Numbered from the stretch's first letter, positions 45,154 to 53,755 are shown. The stretch: 64,000 nt of DNA from Chitinophagales bacterium (GCA_022360175.1 JAKSDI010000053.1:1-64000); one strand, 5' to 3'. Made by a program: numbers and translations. The notes: generated by a model not told the origin, from the letters alone.

Positions 45154-46257
45154 GTGAAAGATAAAGAAATAGAAAAAATTATAGTTTACACATTTTTAAA
45201 CCATAAAGACAAGTGGGTTTCTATTCCTGGGCTTTATAGAGAATCCGGCTTGCCTCATAGAAAAATAGAGGAATTTATAGAGCATACAGACTTGCTGAAG
45301 AGAGCAAAGAAAAAGAACCGAAGAGGTAATATTATGTATACTTTAAACGATAAAGCCAGACAGATTTACCAAATCGAAGAAAATGATACAAAAGAGATTT
45401 TTAAAGAAACAAAGGATTTGCTCTTGAAGGGGAAATTAAGAGAAGGGATAAACGAATATTTCTCCATACTAAAAGGAGAAAAAAAGCTGCTACCTTCTCA
45501 AATACAGAATCTTTACAAAAACAACTTAATCAGTATTTCTACTAAATATTATCAATTAGAAGAACTCTGGAAATTAGATCAAATTTCTACTGTGCAAAGG
45601 TTTCAGGAGTCAGATAAATTTATCTTCAAACTATATGAGTCAATACTGGAATTAGAGGCACTCATTGATGAATTAAATAAATATAGGTTTAAGTTTAAAA
45701 ATGTAACGATCAAGATTGACAGGAATTACGATAACTTCAAGAAGACAGATGAAGCTCAGATACTAAATTATGTTTCTACTTTATTAAATCTTTCAAATGA
45801 TGAAGTAAAAGTCAAATCTGTTGAAAAAGGAAGTGTAATTATGACACTCGAATTTGACAATACTGAACAGGCTGAAAATTTATTTCTGCTCATCAAACTT
45901 GGTAAATTGAAAGAAGAGGGCATTTTTGACGCGAGGTTGAAGATGTTGTCTGAAAAACTTAATCTTTCGAATTCGATAAATGAATCAAAGGTGGCCACTC
46001 TATGCAATGAAGCCAAACAATTAATTAAAAAAGGAAAAGCAGAAAATGCCATTGATTTTTTGCTGGAAAATATTCAAAAAATAGGCGAAGGATTTCATAA
46101 TCAATTGTTGCTGTTATCTTCAGATATGAACCTTTTAATCGAAAAATCAAATCTGGGTTTGGAAAGGGCAGATGAAATAAGAATCATACGTAATAAGATT
46201 ACTTATTCCTTACTAAATTTAATAGACAAAATAAAAACCAAAGGCCTGGCATCATAA
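45154..46257 (+). CDS. Winged-helix protein with two effector-associated-like (EAD11-type) domains
   Basis: 367 residues, GTG start. Residues 1-75 look like a winged helix (IPGLYRESGLPHRKIEEFIEHTDLL...GNIMYTLNDKARQIY). Residues 85-172 and 282-362 both follow the EAD11 pattern: K-x-LLLKGKLREGI or KQLIKKGKAENAI, a central NxLI-LS-xYxxLE or NQLLLLSSDMNLLIE, a G-x-I-x-x-E or GLERADE turn, and a last N/D-x-I-x-x-LL-LI helix. Between them (180-260) is a strand-helix unit ending VEKGSVIMTLEF...LIKLGKL. I know this unit beside such domains but cannot name it. EADs are homotypic adaptors of NTPase-centred conflict systems. No effector is adjacent. Confidence 0.6.
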   Translation: MKDKEIEKIIVYTFLNHKDKWVSIPGLYRESGLPHRKIEEFIEHTDLLKRAKKKNRRGNIMYTLNDKARQIYQIEENDTKEIFKETKDLLLKGKLREGINEYFSILKGEKKLLPSQIQNLYKNNLISISTKYYQLEELWKLDQISTVQRFQESDKFIFKLYESILELEALIDELNKYRFKFKNVTIKIDRNYDNFKKTDEAQILNYVSTLLNLSNDEVKVKSVEKGSVIMTLEFDNTEQAENLFLLIKLGKLKEEGIFDARLKMLSEKLNLSNSINESKVATLCNEAKQLIKKGKAENAIDFLLENIQKIGEGFHNQLLLLSSDMNLLIEKSNLGLERADEIRIIRNKITYSLLNLIDKIKTKGLAS

Positions 46258-46307
46258 AGTACCCTATATCCCTGGCTAAACAGAGAGTGATAAAATTATG
46301 ACGTTCT

Positions 46308-47726
46308 TTATTGAATAACGCTAGGCATTGTCGTATCATTCTTGTTATACTCCTTAATGCCTTCAAAAGCTGCCTGAATTTCAAAGCTGCTTATTAGCTT
46401 ACCCGATTTTACAACGGAATGGATATTTTTGACATTCTTTATATCATCCAACGGGTTTTTGTCTAAAATAACCAGATCTGCTATATATCCTTTTTCTATT
46501 TTTCCTAGTTTGTCTTCAAGAGAAAAATAAGTAGCGGGGTTTATGGTTGCGGATTGCAAGATTTGTAAAGTGCTCATATTTAACTCTTTCTGCAATAAAT
46601 CTAATTCATCATGTAAGCTAAAACCAGGAAGTACCAAAGCGTTTGCTCCATCTGTTCCCGCAAGGATACAAACATTATTTTCGGCAATCTTTTTGCCAAA
46701 TTTCAGGAAGTTTGATTCCATCGCTTTCCAGGGAACCTGAGATTGTCCTGCCCAGCCAACAGCTTGTTTGGATTTGTTTAGCAAGCTTTCCGAGGCATAT
46801 GCTCGTTGTGGATAAGAGGTATATGTACTATCGTATAAAAATGCGCTGATTTCTTTTTTGTCATAGATTCTGTGTTGTTTGAAATATGTAAGCGTCGGAC
46901 AATAGGAGGTATTAAGCGATTTCATTAGTGATACGATAGAATCCATTTTTGTATCATCCATTCCATTAAGCTGAAATATATCCAGATGTTCTAATGAACT
47001 AATACCAGCGTTTACAGCATCGTATAAATCAACCTTTGCATCTACATGGCCACAAAATTTGACTTTGTGATTTTGGCACTGCTTGGCAATTTCAAAAAAA
47101 ACTTCAGGGGAAGCAGCCGTTCGGACTTTTATAAAGTCAACACCCAGCTTGAGTACAGAATCAATGAGAAAAGGAACTTCTTCTGCCTTTGAGACGCCAA
47201 TCCGCTGTTCGCCAAATTCAATATCATTATCGTTTTCAACTACCCAATCTACGAAGGCTTTATTTTCAAAGATTGGGCCGGCTGTGAAAATGGTCGGTAG
47301 CAAATGGGATTTTTGAGATGCCTCTTTTAGTTTTTTAATTTTTTTCCAATCACCTCCCATTTCTCTAATGGAAGTCACACCATTTAAGGTGTAAAGGCTT
47401 AGCATGGATTCCGAATGTTCAAAATTATCTGATAGCTTATCAATATGAACATGTGAATCCCACATTCCCGGGATTACATATTTATTCTCAATATCGATGT
47501 GCTTGTCTTCTAAAGCCAGTTTTTTCAAAGAGGCATAAGTTCCAATAGATTGGATAATCCCATTGTCGATTAAAATAGACTGATCAGTTAATACGCTTCC
47601 ATCGGTCACCTGAATCACATTGGCATTATAGAGAAGAATTGCTGATTTACTTGTGTCTTTAGTTCCCGAACAGGTATAAAAGAGCGTAGTAAGAATTATG
47701 AAAAAGGAAAGAGTGCTTTTTCTCAT
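46308..47726 (-). CDS. Amidohydrolase-family lipoprotein
   Basis: 472 residues from the ATG at 47726, which places a lipoprotein signal at the start (LFYTC lipobox). It belongs to the amidohydrolase/imidazolonepropionase-like superfamily: GMWDSHVHID (metal HxH), FIKVRTAASPEVF (Lys in metal bridge position), KFCGHVDA and SLEHLDIF (metal His), and LAGTDGANAL (catalytic Asp). The C-terminal ATINPATYFSLEDKLGKIEKGYIADLVILDKNPLDDI is standard. It would hydrolyse an amide or ester, such as a dipeptide or cyclic imide, in the periplasm. The substrate is unknown. Confidence 0.88.
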   Translation of the reverse strand: MRKSTLSFFIILTTLFYTCSGTKDTSKSAILLYNANVIQVTDGSVLTDQSILIDNGIIQSIGTYASLKKLALEDKHIDIENKYVIPGMWDSHVHIDKLSDNFEHSESMLSLYTLNGVTSIREMGGDWKKIKKLKEASQKSHLLPTIFTAGPIFENKAFVDWVVENDNDIEFGEQRIGVSKAEEVPFLIDSVLKLGVDFIKVRTAASPEVFFEIAKQCQNHKVKFCGHVDAKVDLYDAVNAGISSLEHLDIFQLNGMDDTKMDSIVSLMKSLNTSYCPTLTYFKQHRIYDKKEISAFLYDSTYTSYPQRAYASESLLNKSKQAVGWAGQSQVPWKAMESNFLKFGKKIAENNVCILAGTDGANALVLPGFSLHDELDLLQKELNMSTLQILQSATINPATYFSLEDKLGKIEKGYIADLVILDKNPLDDIKNVKNIHSVVKSGKLISSFEIQAAFEGIKEYNKNDTTMPSVIQ

Positions 47727-47881
47727 TTTAATGATCCGAAATTTAGAACTTGTGAGAACTGAAAGGGGTATCAATAATATATAGACGAACGGACATCAAT
47801 GCCATACGCTTATCTAAAGCGTACAGCATCGATATCAGATTAAACAGCTGATAGAAAAATTATGGCTAATTTTTGACTTTG

Positions 47882-49813
47882 TTATTGCTCATCTCCTTCC
47901 TCCTCCAGCTCAGATTCTAATGCTTCTAACTGTTGGTCTATTTCCTCCATTTGGATTTCCAATTCCTGTACCTGAATTTCCATTTCGGCTTCAGCTACTT
48001 CCCGAGCGTGTTCGATTTGCTGGCGCTGGATTTCAAATTCGTGCATGGTCATTTCCAATTGGTGTGCCATTTCAAAATGGCGGTGCTCAATATCACGGGC
48101 AATTCTTTCAACATCTACTGCGCGTTGGTGCATCTCTTTTTCAAGCATTAGCTCTTGTTCTCTAAACTGGCTTTCCTGTTGTAGTAAGGCTCTTTGTTTT
48201 TCTTGGAGTGACTGCATTTGAGCACGGCGCTCCTGAGTATTGATATCTTCCTGGTTTTCGAGCGTTTCTCTCTGTATTTCCAGTTCTTCAGCCTTGTGTT
48301 CCAGATCCAGGCGTTGCTCTCGAAGTATTCGTTCTTGGGTTTCAAATTCGTGTTCGATTTTCTCGTAAACATGCTCCTGTTTTTGCATTTCTATCTCCAA
48401 CTTTTGGACAGCTTCCTTTTGACTAAAGACCTGATCCTGTATCTGTTTTTCGAGTTGCAGTACTTGTTTTTCGAATGCTCTTTCTTTCTGATTGAGTTGA
48501 GCTTCTAATTGATTACGCTGTTTATCCAGTTTATCATAAGCCTGATACAATGCTTCCATTTCTTTAGGCACGGAATCCAATTGGATTGATACAGGCAATA
48601 GTTCAGGCTCTGGAGCTACGTTAGGAGAAGAGTGTACAACCGTCAACGCATCTATTTGTGGATCGCTGTCAATTTCCACTTCTTCTAGATTAGAGGAAGG
48701 CTCCTCAGCATGCTCTGTAATCAAAGGAGTAGGGATTTCCGGTACTTCTACCACGGGAGGTATAGAATCTCGCTCAGTAGCTGGTTGAAATGCAACGGCT
48801 GCTAAACATATGCACAGCAATACAACTGATAGAAATGCTCTGGCCGGAGCTGATTGACGATTGACAGGCTGTGCAATACGTTGTACTCTTGCTAGTACAC
48901 CTTTTTTAGAACCTCCAAAAGCCATGGCGAGACTGTTTCCGCTCATGCGCCATTCTTCCAACTGGGCTAGGGATTTAATAAATGAAAGTGTATCTCCAGT
49001 ATAATCTATTGCCAGGTCATCACATGAAAACTCTCGTTCTATTCGAATTCTACGATTGATCCACCATACAAAAGGATTAAAGAAGAGGAGTACTTCAGCA
49101 AAGGTCATAAATAGATTGATGAGGTAATCGTTTCTACGTACATGGGCCAATTCGTGTGCTATAATGCTTTCTACCTGCTCTACGCTCAATTGGTTAAGAA
49201 TACCAATAGGGAATAATATAATTGGCTTAAAGAAGCCTATTACCATTGGGCTATGAATACGATAGGTCTCTTTTACAAAAACAACTTTTTTGATTCCCAT
49301 TTGGACTGCCATTTCATGTGTACGTTCCTGCCAGGACCGAGGTAGTAAGTGACAGCGATGATTTTTAAGATGTTGCAGATAGGCAAATTCTCCCAACATT
49401 TTCAAACCAAATAAAAGGATACCCAGTAGCCAGATGGAGACGAACAATGGCAGATGAGGTTGAAAGTAATTTAAATAATCAGTCGGGTAACTTTGAATAC
49501 TGTTTGCCACTGTGAAATCCATCTGGGCTGGAGGTATATTGGATAAATTAGCTTCGCTCAACTCAATCGCAGCAGGCTCATGAAAAGCAGGTGGTTCATA
49601 TAAATAGTTGAACGTAGATATAGTACTAATGAATAATATGATTAATCCACTTAGGCTAATCCAGTAGCGAGTATTGGCAGAATGTTTGCTTAAGAAAATA
49701 AGTGTAAGGCTTATCAGAATAGCAATTGCTGCGCCTTGCCATAAAGAGTGTAATAATGTCCAGCCAAGAGCTTCTGTTAGTTCTGGTGACATGATAGAAT
49801 TTAAAATATTCAT
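47882..49813 (-). CDS. BlaR1/MecR1-like M56 metallopeptidase with long coiled-coil tail
   Basis: 643 residues. Four membrane helices lie in the first ~330 residues (for example IAILISLTLIFLS, YWISLSGLIILFIST, LPLFVSIWLLGILLFGLK and FLSVVLLCICLAAVAF). The M56 zinc site is HELAH at 220-224, with REFSCDD. The periplasmic C-terminal part is not a penicillin-binding sensor but ~220 residues of Gln/Glu/Lys-rich coiled coil (about 425-640). On activation it would cleave the partner repressor. The start codon overlaps the end of the repressor gene by 4 nt, so the two are translationally coupled. The signal sensed by the coiled coil is unknown. Confidence 0.88.
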   Translation of the reverse strand: MNILNSIMSPELTEALGWTLLHSLWQGAAIAILISLTLIFLSKHSANTRYWISLSGLIILFISTISTFNYLYEPPAFHEPAAIELSEANLSNIPPAQMDFTVANSIQSYPTDYLNYFQPHLPLFVSIWLLGILLFGLKMLGEFAYLQHLKNHRCHLLPRSWQERTHEMAVQMGIKKVVFVKETYRIHSPMVIGFFKPIILFPIGILNQLSVEQVESIIAHELAHVRRNDYLINLFMTFAEVLLFFNPFVWWINRRIRIEREFSCDDLAIDYTGDTLSFIKSLAQLEEWRMSGNSLAMAFGGSKKGVLARVQRIAQPVNRQSAPARAFLSVVLLCICLAAVAFQPATERDSIPPVVEVPEIPTPLITEHAEEPSSNLEEVEIDSDPQIDALTVVHSSPNVAPEPELLPVSIQLDSVPKEMEALYQAYDKLDKQRNQLEAQLNQKERAFEKQVLQLEKQIQDQVFSQKEAVQKLEIEMQKQEHVYEKIEHEFETQERILREQRLDLEHKAEELEIQRETLENQEDINTQERRAQMQSLQEKQRALLQQESQFREQELMLEKEMHQRAVDVERIARDIEHRHFEMAHQLEMTMHEFEIQRQQIEHAREVAEAEMEIQVQELEIQMEEIDQQLEALESELEEEGDEQ

Positions 49814-50190
49814 TGTTGGTCGGGTTTTTCTAGTTCTTCAATAATTTTTTTGATTGCTTCCAAATCCTTTTTACTGGTTTTCTCATGTCCCAGTGCCTGG
49901 AGTGCAAGTTTTAACGGAGAACCCTGGAAGAGGGTGTTTACTAATCGATCTACTGTATCTGTTTGTACAGACTGTTGCTCAATGGCTGCTTCATAAAGAT
50001 GAGTGCGCTGAGAGGTGTCTCGCTTCAATATCTCATCTTTTGCCATGTTTTGCATCGTCTTTAAGGTAGTCGTGTAAACAATGTCTCGTCGTTTGCTAAG
50101 AATAGTATTGACATGTCGTACACTGGAAGGGCCATCCTGCCAGAGGATTTGCAATATTTCTAATTCTGCATTGGTGAGTTTTTTTCTCAT
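49810..50190 (-). CDS. BlaI/MecI/CopY family transcriptional repressor
   Basis: 126 residues: a winged helix at 1-75 (LTNAELEILQILWQDGPSSVRHVNTILSKRRDIVYTTTLKTMQNMAKDEIL) and a C-terminal dimer helix region (residues 85-126). It represses its own operon until cleaved by the membrane peptidase encoded next. Two palindromic operators flank its promoter (see 50219-50268). The proteolysis site usually falls in the C-terminal helix but is not obvious here. Confidence 0.92.
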   Translation of the reverse strand: MRKKLTNAELEILQILWQDGPSSVRHVNTILSKRRDIVYTTTLKTMQNMAKDEILKRDTSQRTHLYEAAIEQQSVQTDTVDRLVNTLFQGSPLKLALQALGHEKTSKKDLEAIKKIIEELEKPDQQ

Positions 50191-50218
50191 ATCAGGTGAT
50201 TAATGCTATATGAAGTAC

Positions 50219-50268
50219 TACGATTTTTATCGTACGACAAATATATACGATAAAAATCGTACTTCCAA
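50219..50268 (-). promoter_or_regulatory. Autoregulated promoter/operator of the BlaI-BlaR1 operon
   Basis: Minus strand: TTTG (50268-50265), 20 nt, then TATATTTG (50245-50238), fitting the Bacteroidota -33/-7 promoter. Two copies of the 16-nt palindrome TACGATAAAAATCGTA (inverted forms) lie at 50246-50261, exactly between the -33 and -7 boxes, and at 50219-50234, over the start point. A repressor dimer on each would block RNA polymerase. Confidence 0.8.
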
Positions 50269-50395
50269 ATAGCACTCCTATTTTTTTGCTGGATTCACTC
50301 TGTGTAGCCTTTTTTTGATGAGGTTTGCTCAGAGGAATAAGATATAATCAAAATAATTACAAAGTAAAAAATATTTATTTTTTGTAACTTATTTG

Positions 50396-50426
50396 TTGTT
50401 TTTAACGCCACTGTTCTTTATCTTTG
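50396..50426 (+). promoter_or_regulatory. Promoter of candidate small RNA
   Basis: TTG (50396-50398), 20 nt, then TATCTTTG (50419-50426): an excellent match to the Bacteroidota promoter. Transcription should begin near 50433. No annotated gene follows on this strand; the next gene is convergent. Confidence 0.7.
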
Positions 50427-50432
50427 TAATGT

Positions 50433-50529
50433 AATTGATGATAAAGTCGCACTCTCAAAAACCAAATGAAAATAGTTTTGAGTATCAATGGAGGGAAGGA
50501 AACGGGGTGTACGCCTTCCCTCCTTTTTT
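50433..50529 (+). ncRNA. Candidate ~97-nt small RNA
   Basis: A strong promoter is followed after ~20 nt by a hairpin CTCAAAA (50454-50460) / TTTTGAG (50476-50482). A terminator stem follows, GGAGGGAAGG (50490-50499) with CCTTCCCTCC (50514-50523), then six T (50524-50529). The promoter-to-terminator distance (~100 nt) and lack of a downstream gene point to an independent small RNA. A 54-codon frame from the ATG at 50438 runs straight through the terminator stem, which argues against coding. It matches no RNA family I can name. 50530-50617 is empty. Confidence 0.6.
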
Positions 50530-50617
50530 ATTGATACCTAGTAAGAAGAGTGGGGCTTATTCCAAATTAACCATGAACCAAATACATATATTCAAAAACT
50601 AATGCGCTTTTTCCCAA

Positions 50618-50653
50618 TGAAAAAAGCCCGAGCTATTTAAATAGCTCGGGCTT
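50618..50653 (-). terminator. Minus-strand terminator of the SCO1 operon
   Basis: A 15-bp palindromic stem AAGCCCGAGCTATTT (50624-50638) / AAATAGCTCGGGCTT (50639-50653), followed on the minus strand by a T run (complement of the A run at 50619-50625). Confidence 0.85.
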
Positions 50654-50680
50654 CCTATGGTCAATAACAGGAGTGATTAA

Positions 50681-51298
50681 TTAATCAAGATGCTCCAGCA
50701 TCCAATCAATATCCTGCATAAGGCGATTCACCTTTTCTTCATCGGTACCATCTGCAAAGGAACGAATCCTTCCCTGGCCATCTATTAATAATAACCAGCC
50801 ACTGTGATCAAAGCCACCAGGCGCATCAGGGTCTTCGGTAGCAATACTCATATAATCATCTGCTATCTCATAAATTTCATCTTTATCACCTGTAACAAAA
50901 TGCCATTTTTTGGAACTGACACCTAAATTATTAGCATAATGCCTTAATCGTCCTACAGTATCCCGTTTGGTATCAATGGTATGTGATAGAAATAGTATTC
51001 TATCATCAGCTTCGTATTTGTCATACAAACGAAGCATTTGTTTAGTCACCTTTGGACAAATGGTAGGGCAGGAAGTAAAGAAAAAATCTGCGATATATGC
51101 CTTGTCTTTAAAAGTACCATTGGTTACCGTATTGCTATCCTGATTGGTAAATGCAAATTCGGTGATCGTATGGTAAATTGTATCCTTACCTTGTATTTGG
51201 TGGTTGCCAAGGTAGGGTAGAGGCTGTATATCATTATTAGTTTCCGAACAGGCTGTAAGTATTAAACCTATTCCAAAAATTAGTAAATATTTCATCAC
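50681..51298 (-). CDS. SCO1/SenC-type copper chaperone lipoprotein
   Basis: 205 residues: a lipoprotein signal (LILTAC, Cys 17) and a thioredoxin-like SCO fold. FFFTSCPTICP holds the copper ligands C77 and C81, and GGFDHSGWLLLIDG supplies the third-ligand His. SCO1 proteins deliver copper to or reduce the CuA site of cytochrome c oxidase on the outer face of the inner membrane. It follows a small lipoprotein gene by 3 nt, so the two form an operon. No oxidase genes are in the window. Confidence 0.92.
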   Translation of the reverse strand: MMKYLLIFGIGLILTACSETNNDIQPLPYLGNHQIQGKDTIYHTITEFAFTNQDSNTVTNGTFKDKAYIADFFFTSCPTICPKVTKQMLRLYDKYEADDRILFLSHTIDTKRDTVGRLRHYANNLGVSSKKWHFVTGDKDEIYEIADDYMSIATEDPDAPGGFDHSGWLLLIDGQGRIRSFADGTDEEKVNRLMQDIDWMLEHLD

Positions 51299-51301
51299 TC
51301 C

Positions 51302-51784
51302 TTATTCTTTAGTTGCACTTAGTTTTTCCAATACCTTATTGCCATGCTCCATGCTACTAAGCATATCATCCTGTACTTTCGTAATTTTTTCTTTTTCTGC
51401 TTCCAGATATGCCATAATTGCTTCATGGTCCTTATCTGCTCTCAATACTTTTAGTTGCTGCAACTCACCCATCCAGTCCATCATTCCTTCATCGGCCGTT
51501 TCCAGATGTTTTAGGACCAGGTTTACTTCTTCTAATAATGATTTATCTTCCAGTGCACCTTCTTCCATGTAAGGTTTCAACTCACGGCTTATACGATTCA
51601 TGTCAGCCATTTTAGGCATAACAGCATCGTGTATTTCCATCATTTCACTCCATGCTTTTTCTTCAGCTTGCTGAGCAGCTGTATCTGTATTTTGAGCATC
51701 TCCTGCTTTTTCAGTATTACCATTACAGGCAGCTCCCAGTCCGATAATCATTAGTGCCAATAAGGCCATCAATTGTATTTTCAT
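51302..51784 (-). CDS. Helical Met-rich lipoprotein paired with SCO1
   Basis: 160 residues with a lipoprotein signal (IGLGAAC, Cys 20), an Ala/Thr/Asn linker and a helical domain (50-155) rich in methionine (EMMEIHDAVMPKMADMNRI, MMDWMGELQQL, DDMLSSMEHGNKVLEKL). Bacteroidota homologues are often loosely named viral A-type inclusion protein. The Met/His content and the 3-nt gap to the SCO1 gene suggest a role in periplasmic copper handling, which is inference. Confidence 0.65.
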   Translation of the reverse strand: MKIQLMALLALMIIGLGAACNGNTEKAGDAQNTDTAAQQAEEKAWSEMMEIHDAVMPKMADMNRISRELKPYMEEGALEDKSLLEEVNLVLKHLETADEGMMDWMGELQQLKVLRADKDHEAIMAYLEAEKEKITKVQDDMLSSMEHGNKVLEKLSATKE

Positions 51785-52034
51785 CGCTTATGTTTTTTGT
51801 AAAAAACGTGTTTAAATATATTCGGTTGTAAGCTTTTTGTCAGAAATCCCAAAGATAGGCAATGTGGTTTTATGCAACATGATATTTATTGCATATTACC
51901 CATTAATGATAGTAACTGAATAATAGTGATAATCAATAAAATGTATTTATTGACTTAAGGCTTGTGGCTATGAGAATAGAAGAAAAAATGGTAAAATAGC
52001 CAGACCTTATATCATTAAACACATCATTATAGGT

Positions 52035-52946
52035 ATGTCTGGCAATAATCCAACAGAAATTCAGCGAAAAATAATACTAGATGGAATTGCCCTGTTAAAA
52101 CGACAAAAATATTATAAACAGGCGACCATTGTTTATAAACTAAGGTATCTTAACTGTAATACATCTGAAGCAACACTTAGCAATATTATAAATGGTAAAT
52201 ATGTTGGAGAAGAAACGATTGTAAAAGTTTTGAAGGGGGTACAAACTCTTATTGAGCGTGAACTAGGTCTTTTTTTTGAAGATGGAGGGTTCATAAGCAA
52301 AACGGAAGCTAAAAAATGGGAACCGGAAGAGATTCCAAGTTTATCAATAAATGAACCTTCTTTGGTGCAAAAACCTGGTTTTGCTTATAATGAAGAAGGG
52401 CGGGTTTCAATTTCCCAGAAAAAATCGCTTTTAGCAGAGGCTCAGCACGAAATTATTGAATTTGGTTTGACACTTAGAACTTATTCTTCTCACTTCTTTT
52501 CGAGAAATGATAGTGAGTTTTACACTCCTGTTAGTCATTTACTGGAAAGAGGAGTTAATATAAAGTGTTATCTATTATCTCCAGAGAGCAATGAAGCGAG
52601 ATTATATTTTGAAGATAGAAAACGAGTATTGAAAGAAGAAGGGAAAGGCTCAGAGGTCATTAAACAAAGCATCGAAAAGCTTAGGAAAGTACAGGCACGT
52701 TTTAATGAAGAAGGATATAAAGGCCAATTTGAAATATATACTTACAAACATATTCCTTACAATTATTTTATGGTGGTAGATGGAGCTCATCAGCAGGGTA
52801 AAATGATTATTTCGCACTATATATACGGAGAGTTAAGGGCGAAATGCCCTGTAGTGGAATTTGATAGAAAACATAATCCTTCACTTTTCAGGAGATACAT
52901 GACTTCTTTACAATATCTTACCAGAGACGCGCAATTGATAAAATGA
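52035..52946 (+). CDS. HTH protein with PLD-like sensor domain
   Basis: 303 residues. The first ~90 residues look like a helix-turn-helix module (KQATIVYKLRYLNCNTSEATLSNIINGKYVGEETIVKVLKGV). Residues ~130-303 resemble the PLD-like/DUF5919 type C-terminal domain of some regulators: AEAQHEIIEFGLTLRTYSSHF, LLERGVNIKCYLLSPESNEARLYF, and YFMVVDGAHQQGKMIISHYIYGELRAKCPVVEF. A full HKD catalytic motif is not visible, so it may bind and not cleave nucleotide or phospholipid. It stands alone; target genes are unknown. Confidence 0.55.
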   Translation: MSGNNPTEIQRKIILDGIALLKRQKYYKQATIVYKLRYLNCNTSEATLSNIINGKYVGEETIVKVLKGVQTLIERELGLFFEDGGFISKTEAKKWEPEEIPSLSINEPSLVQKPGFAYNEEGRVSISQKKSLLAEAQHEIIEFGLTLRTYSSHFFSRNDSEFYTPVSHLLERGVNIKCYLLSPESNEARLYFEDRKRVLKEEGKGSEVIKQSIEKLRKVQARFNEEGYKGQFEIYTYKHIPYNYFMVVDGAHQQGKMIISHYIYGELRAKCPVVEFDRKHNPSLFRRYMTSLQYLTRDAQLIK

Positions 52947-53282
52947 GTTACAAAAATTTAGCAAAATTTAATAAACGCCTGTAAATCAAAAAAGCACAAA
53001 ATCAGGGCACTGTCTGTAATAATTTTGACTTGATAAATGAACGATGATTTAATGCTGTGCTGTTAAGTTGAATTTATTACGGTCTGTGTGCACTCCTTTT
53101 TAATTCAAATTTAAGATAGCCAATAGTCATGCTACTTTGACTATACTGATCTGCTTGTATTCAGAATCAGTATATGCGAAGCTATCCCAATAGTATACCT
53201 CTTCTGCTATTGGTGGCATTCCTTTGTCTATCAATACGCCAGCATTCAGTCATCCTTTTCCTAAAGTTTAAATCATGTTACT
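52947..53282. other. Intergenic region, nothing recognised
   Basis: 336 nt, A/T-rich. A 70-codon hydrophobic frame (53174-53386) overlaps the next gene out of frame and has no support. No promoter meets both -33 and -7 rules. Confidence 0.4.
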
Positions 53283-53660
53283 ATGAGAAAGAAGATCAGG
53301 AAAAAGGGACTGAATTTGTTAACACTATCCCTTTGTTTTATTGCGTTTTTGCCTGGCACCTACGGGCATTTTACAAGTTGTGGTAAAGAAATTGTTACAG
53401 ATTTTTCCTGGAGTGTAAGTATTACACACCAGACAGATGATGATATATCATTTAGCTGGAATAATGATTCTAATGCATTGTATTACAGATGCTGGTATGT
53501 CAGAGTCGATGATAATTACACGAGCTCTGTGACCGCAGTGCAATCCAATTCTATTGACTACACAGGACTACAGGCAGGGACCTACCATTTTTACTTTGCA
53601 AAGGTGGGAAGTTCTGGTACTTTAGGAACAATTGTAATAGATGATCTCATTATGGGATAG
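53283..53660 (+). CDS. Small secreted fibronectin/Ig-like protein
   Basis: 125 residues with a signal peptide (basic MRKKIRKK, then LLTLSLCFIAFLPGTYG). The mature ~95 residues form one beta-sandwich-like domain: ISFSWNNDSNALYYRCWYVRVDDNYTSS and IDYTGLQAGTYHFYFAKV, the pattern of a fibronectin type III or similar Ig fold. Two cysteines (SCGKE, YRCWY) may pair. No sorting domain is present. A strong terminator follows, so it is monocistronic. Confidence 0.6.
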   Translation: MRKKIRKKGLNLLTLSLCFIAFLPGTYGHFTSCGKEIVTDFSWSVSITHQTDDDISFSWNNDSNALYYRCWYVRVDDNYTSSVTAVQSNSIDYTGLQAGTYHFYFAKVGSSGTLGTIVIDDLIMG

Positions 53661-53684
53661 CAGAAAATTGAAGTAAATGATGAG

Positions 53685-53723
53685 CCGTTCAGCCAATAAG
53701 CATTGGTTGGGCGGTTTTTTTTT
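53685..53723 (+). terminator. Terminator after small secreted protein gene
   Basis: A 13-bp stem (53685-53697 with 53702-53714, including G-U pairs) on a 4-nt loop, followed by nine T. Confidence 0.88.
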
Positions 53724-53755
53724 AATCGTTAATAAAGCTTCCTGCAAAGAAGCTT

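Noticed and set aside
47920-48508. Several frames opposite the BlaR1-like gene
   Set aside because: They mirror the repetitive Gln/Glu codons of the coiled coil on the other strand.
50438-50602. 54-codon frame from the ATG at 50438
   Set aside because: It begins only a few nt after the predicted start of transcription and runs through a strong terminator stem and T run; a small RNA explains the region better.
53174-53386. 70-codon frame overlapping the small secreted protein
   Set aside because: Overlaps a better gene with a real signal peptide in another frame for about half its length.
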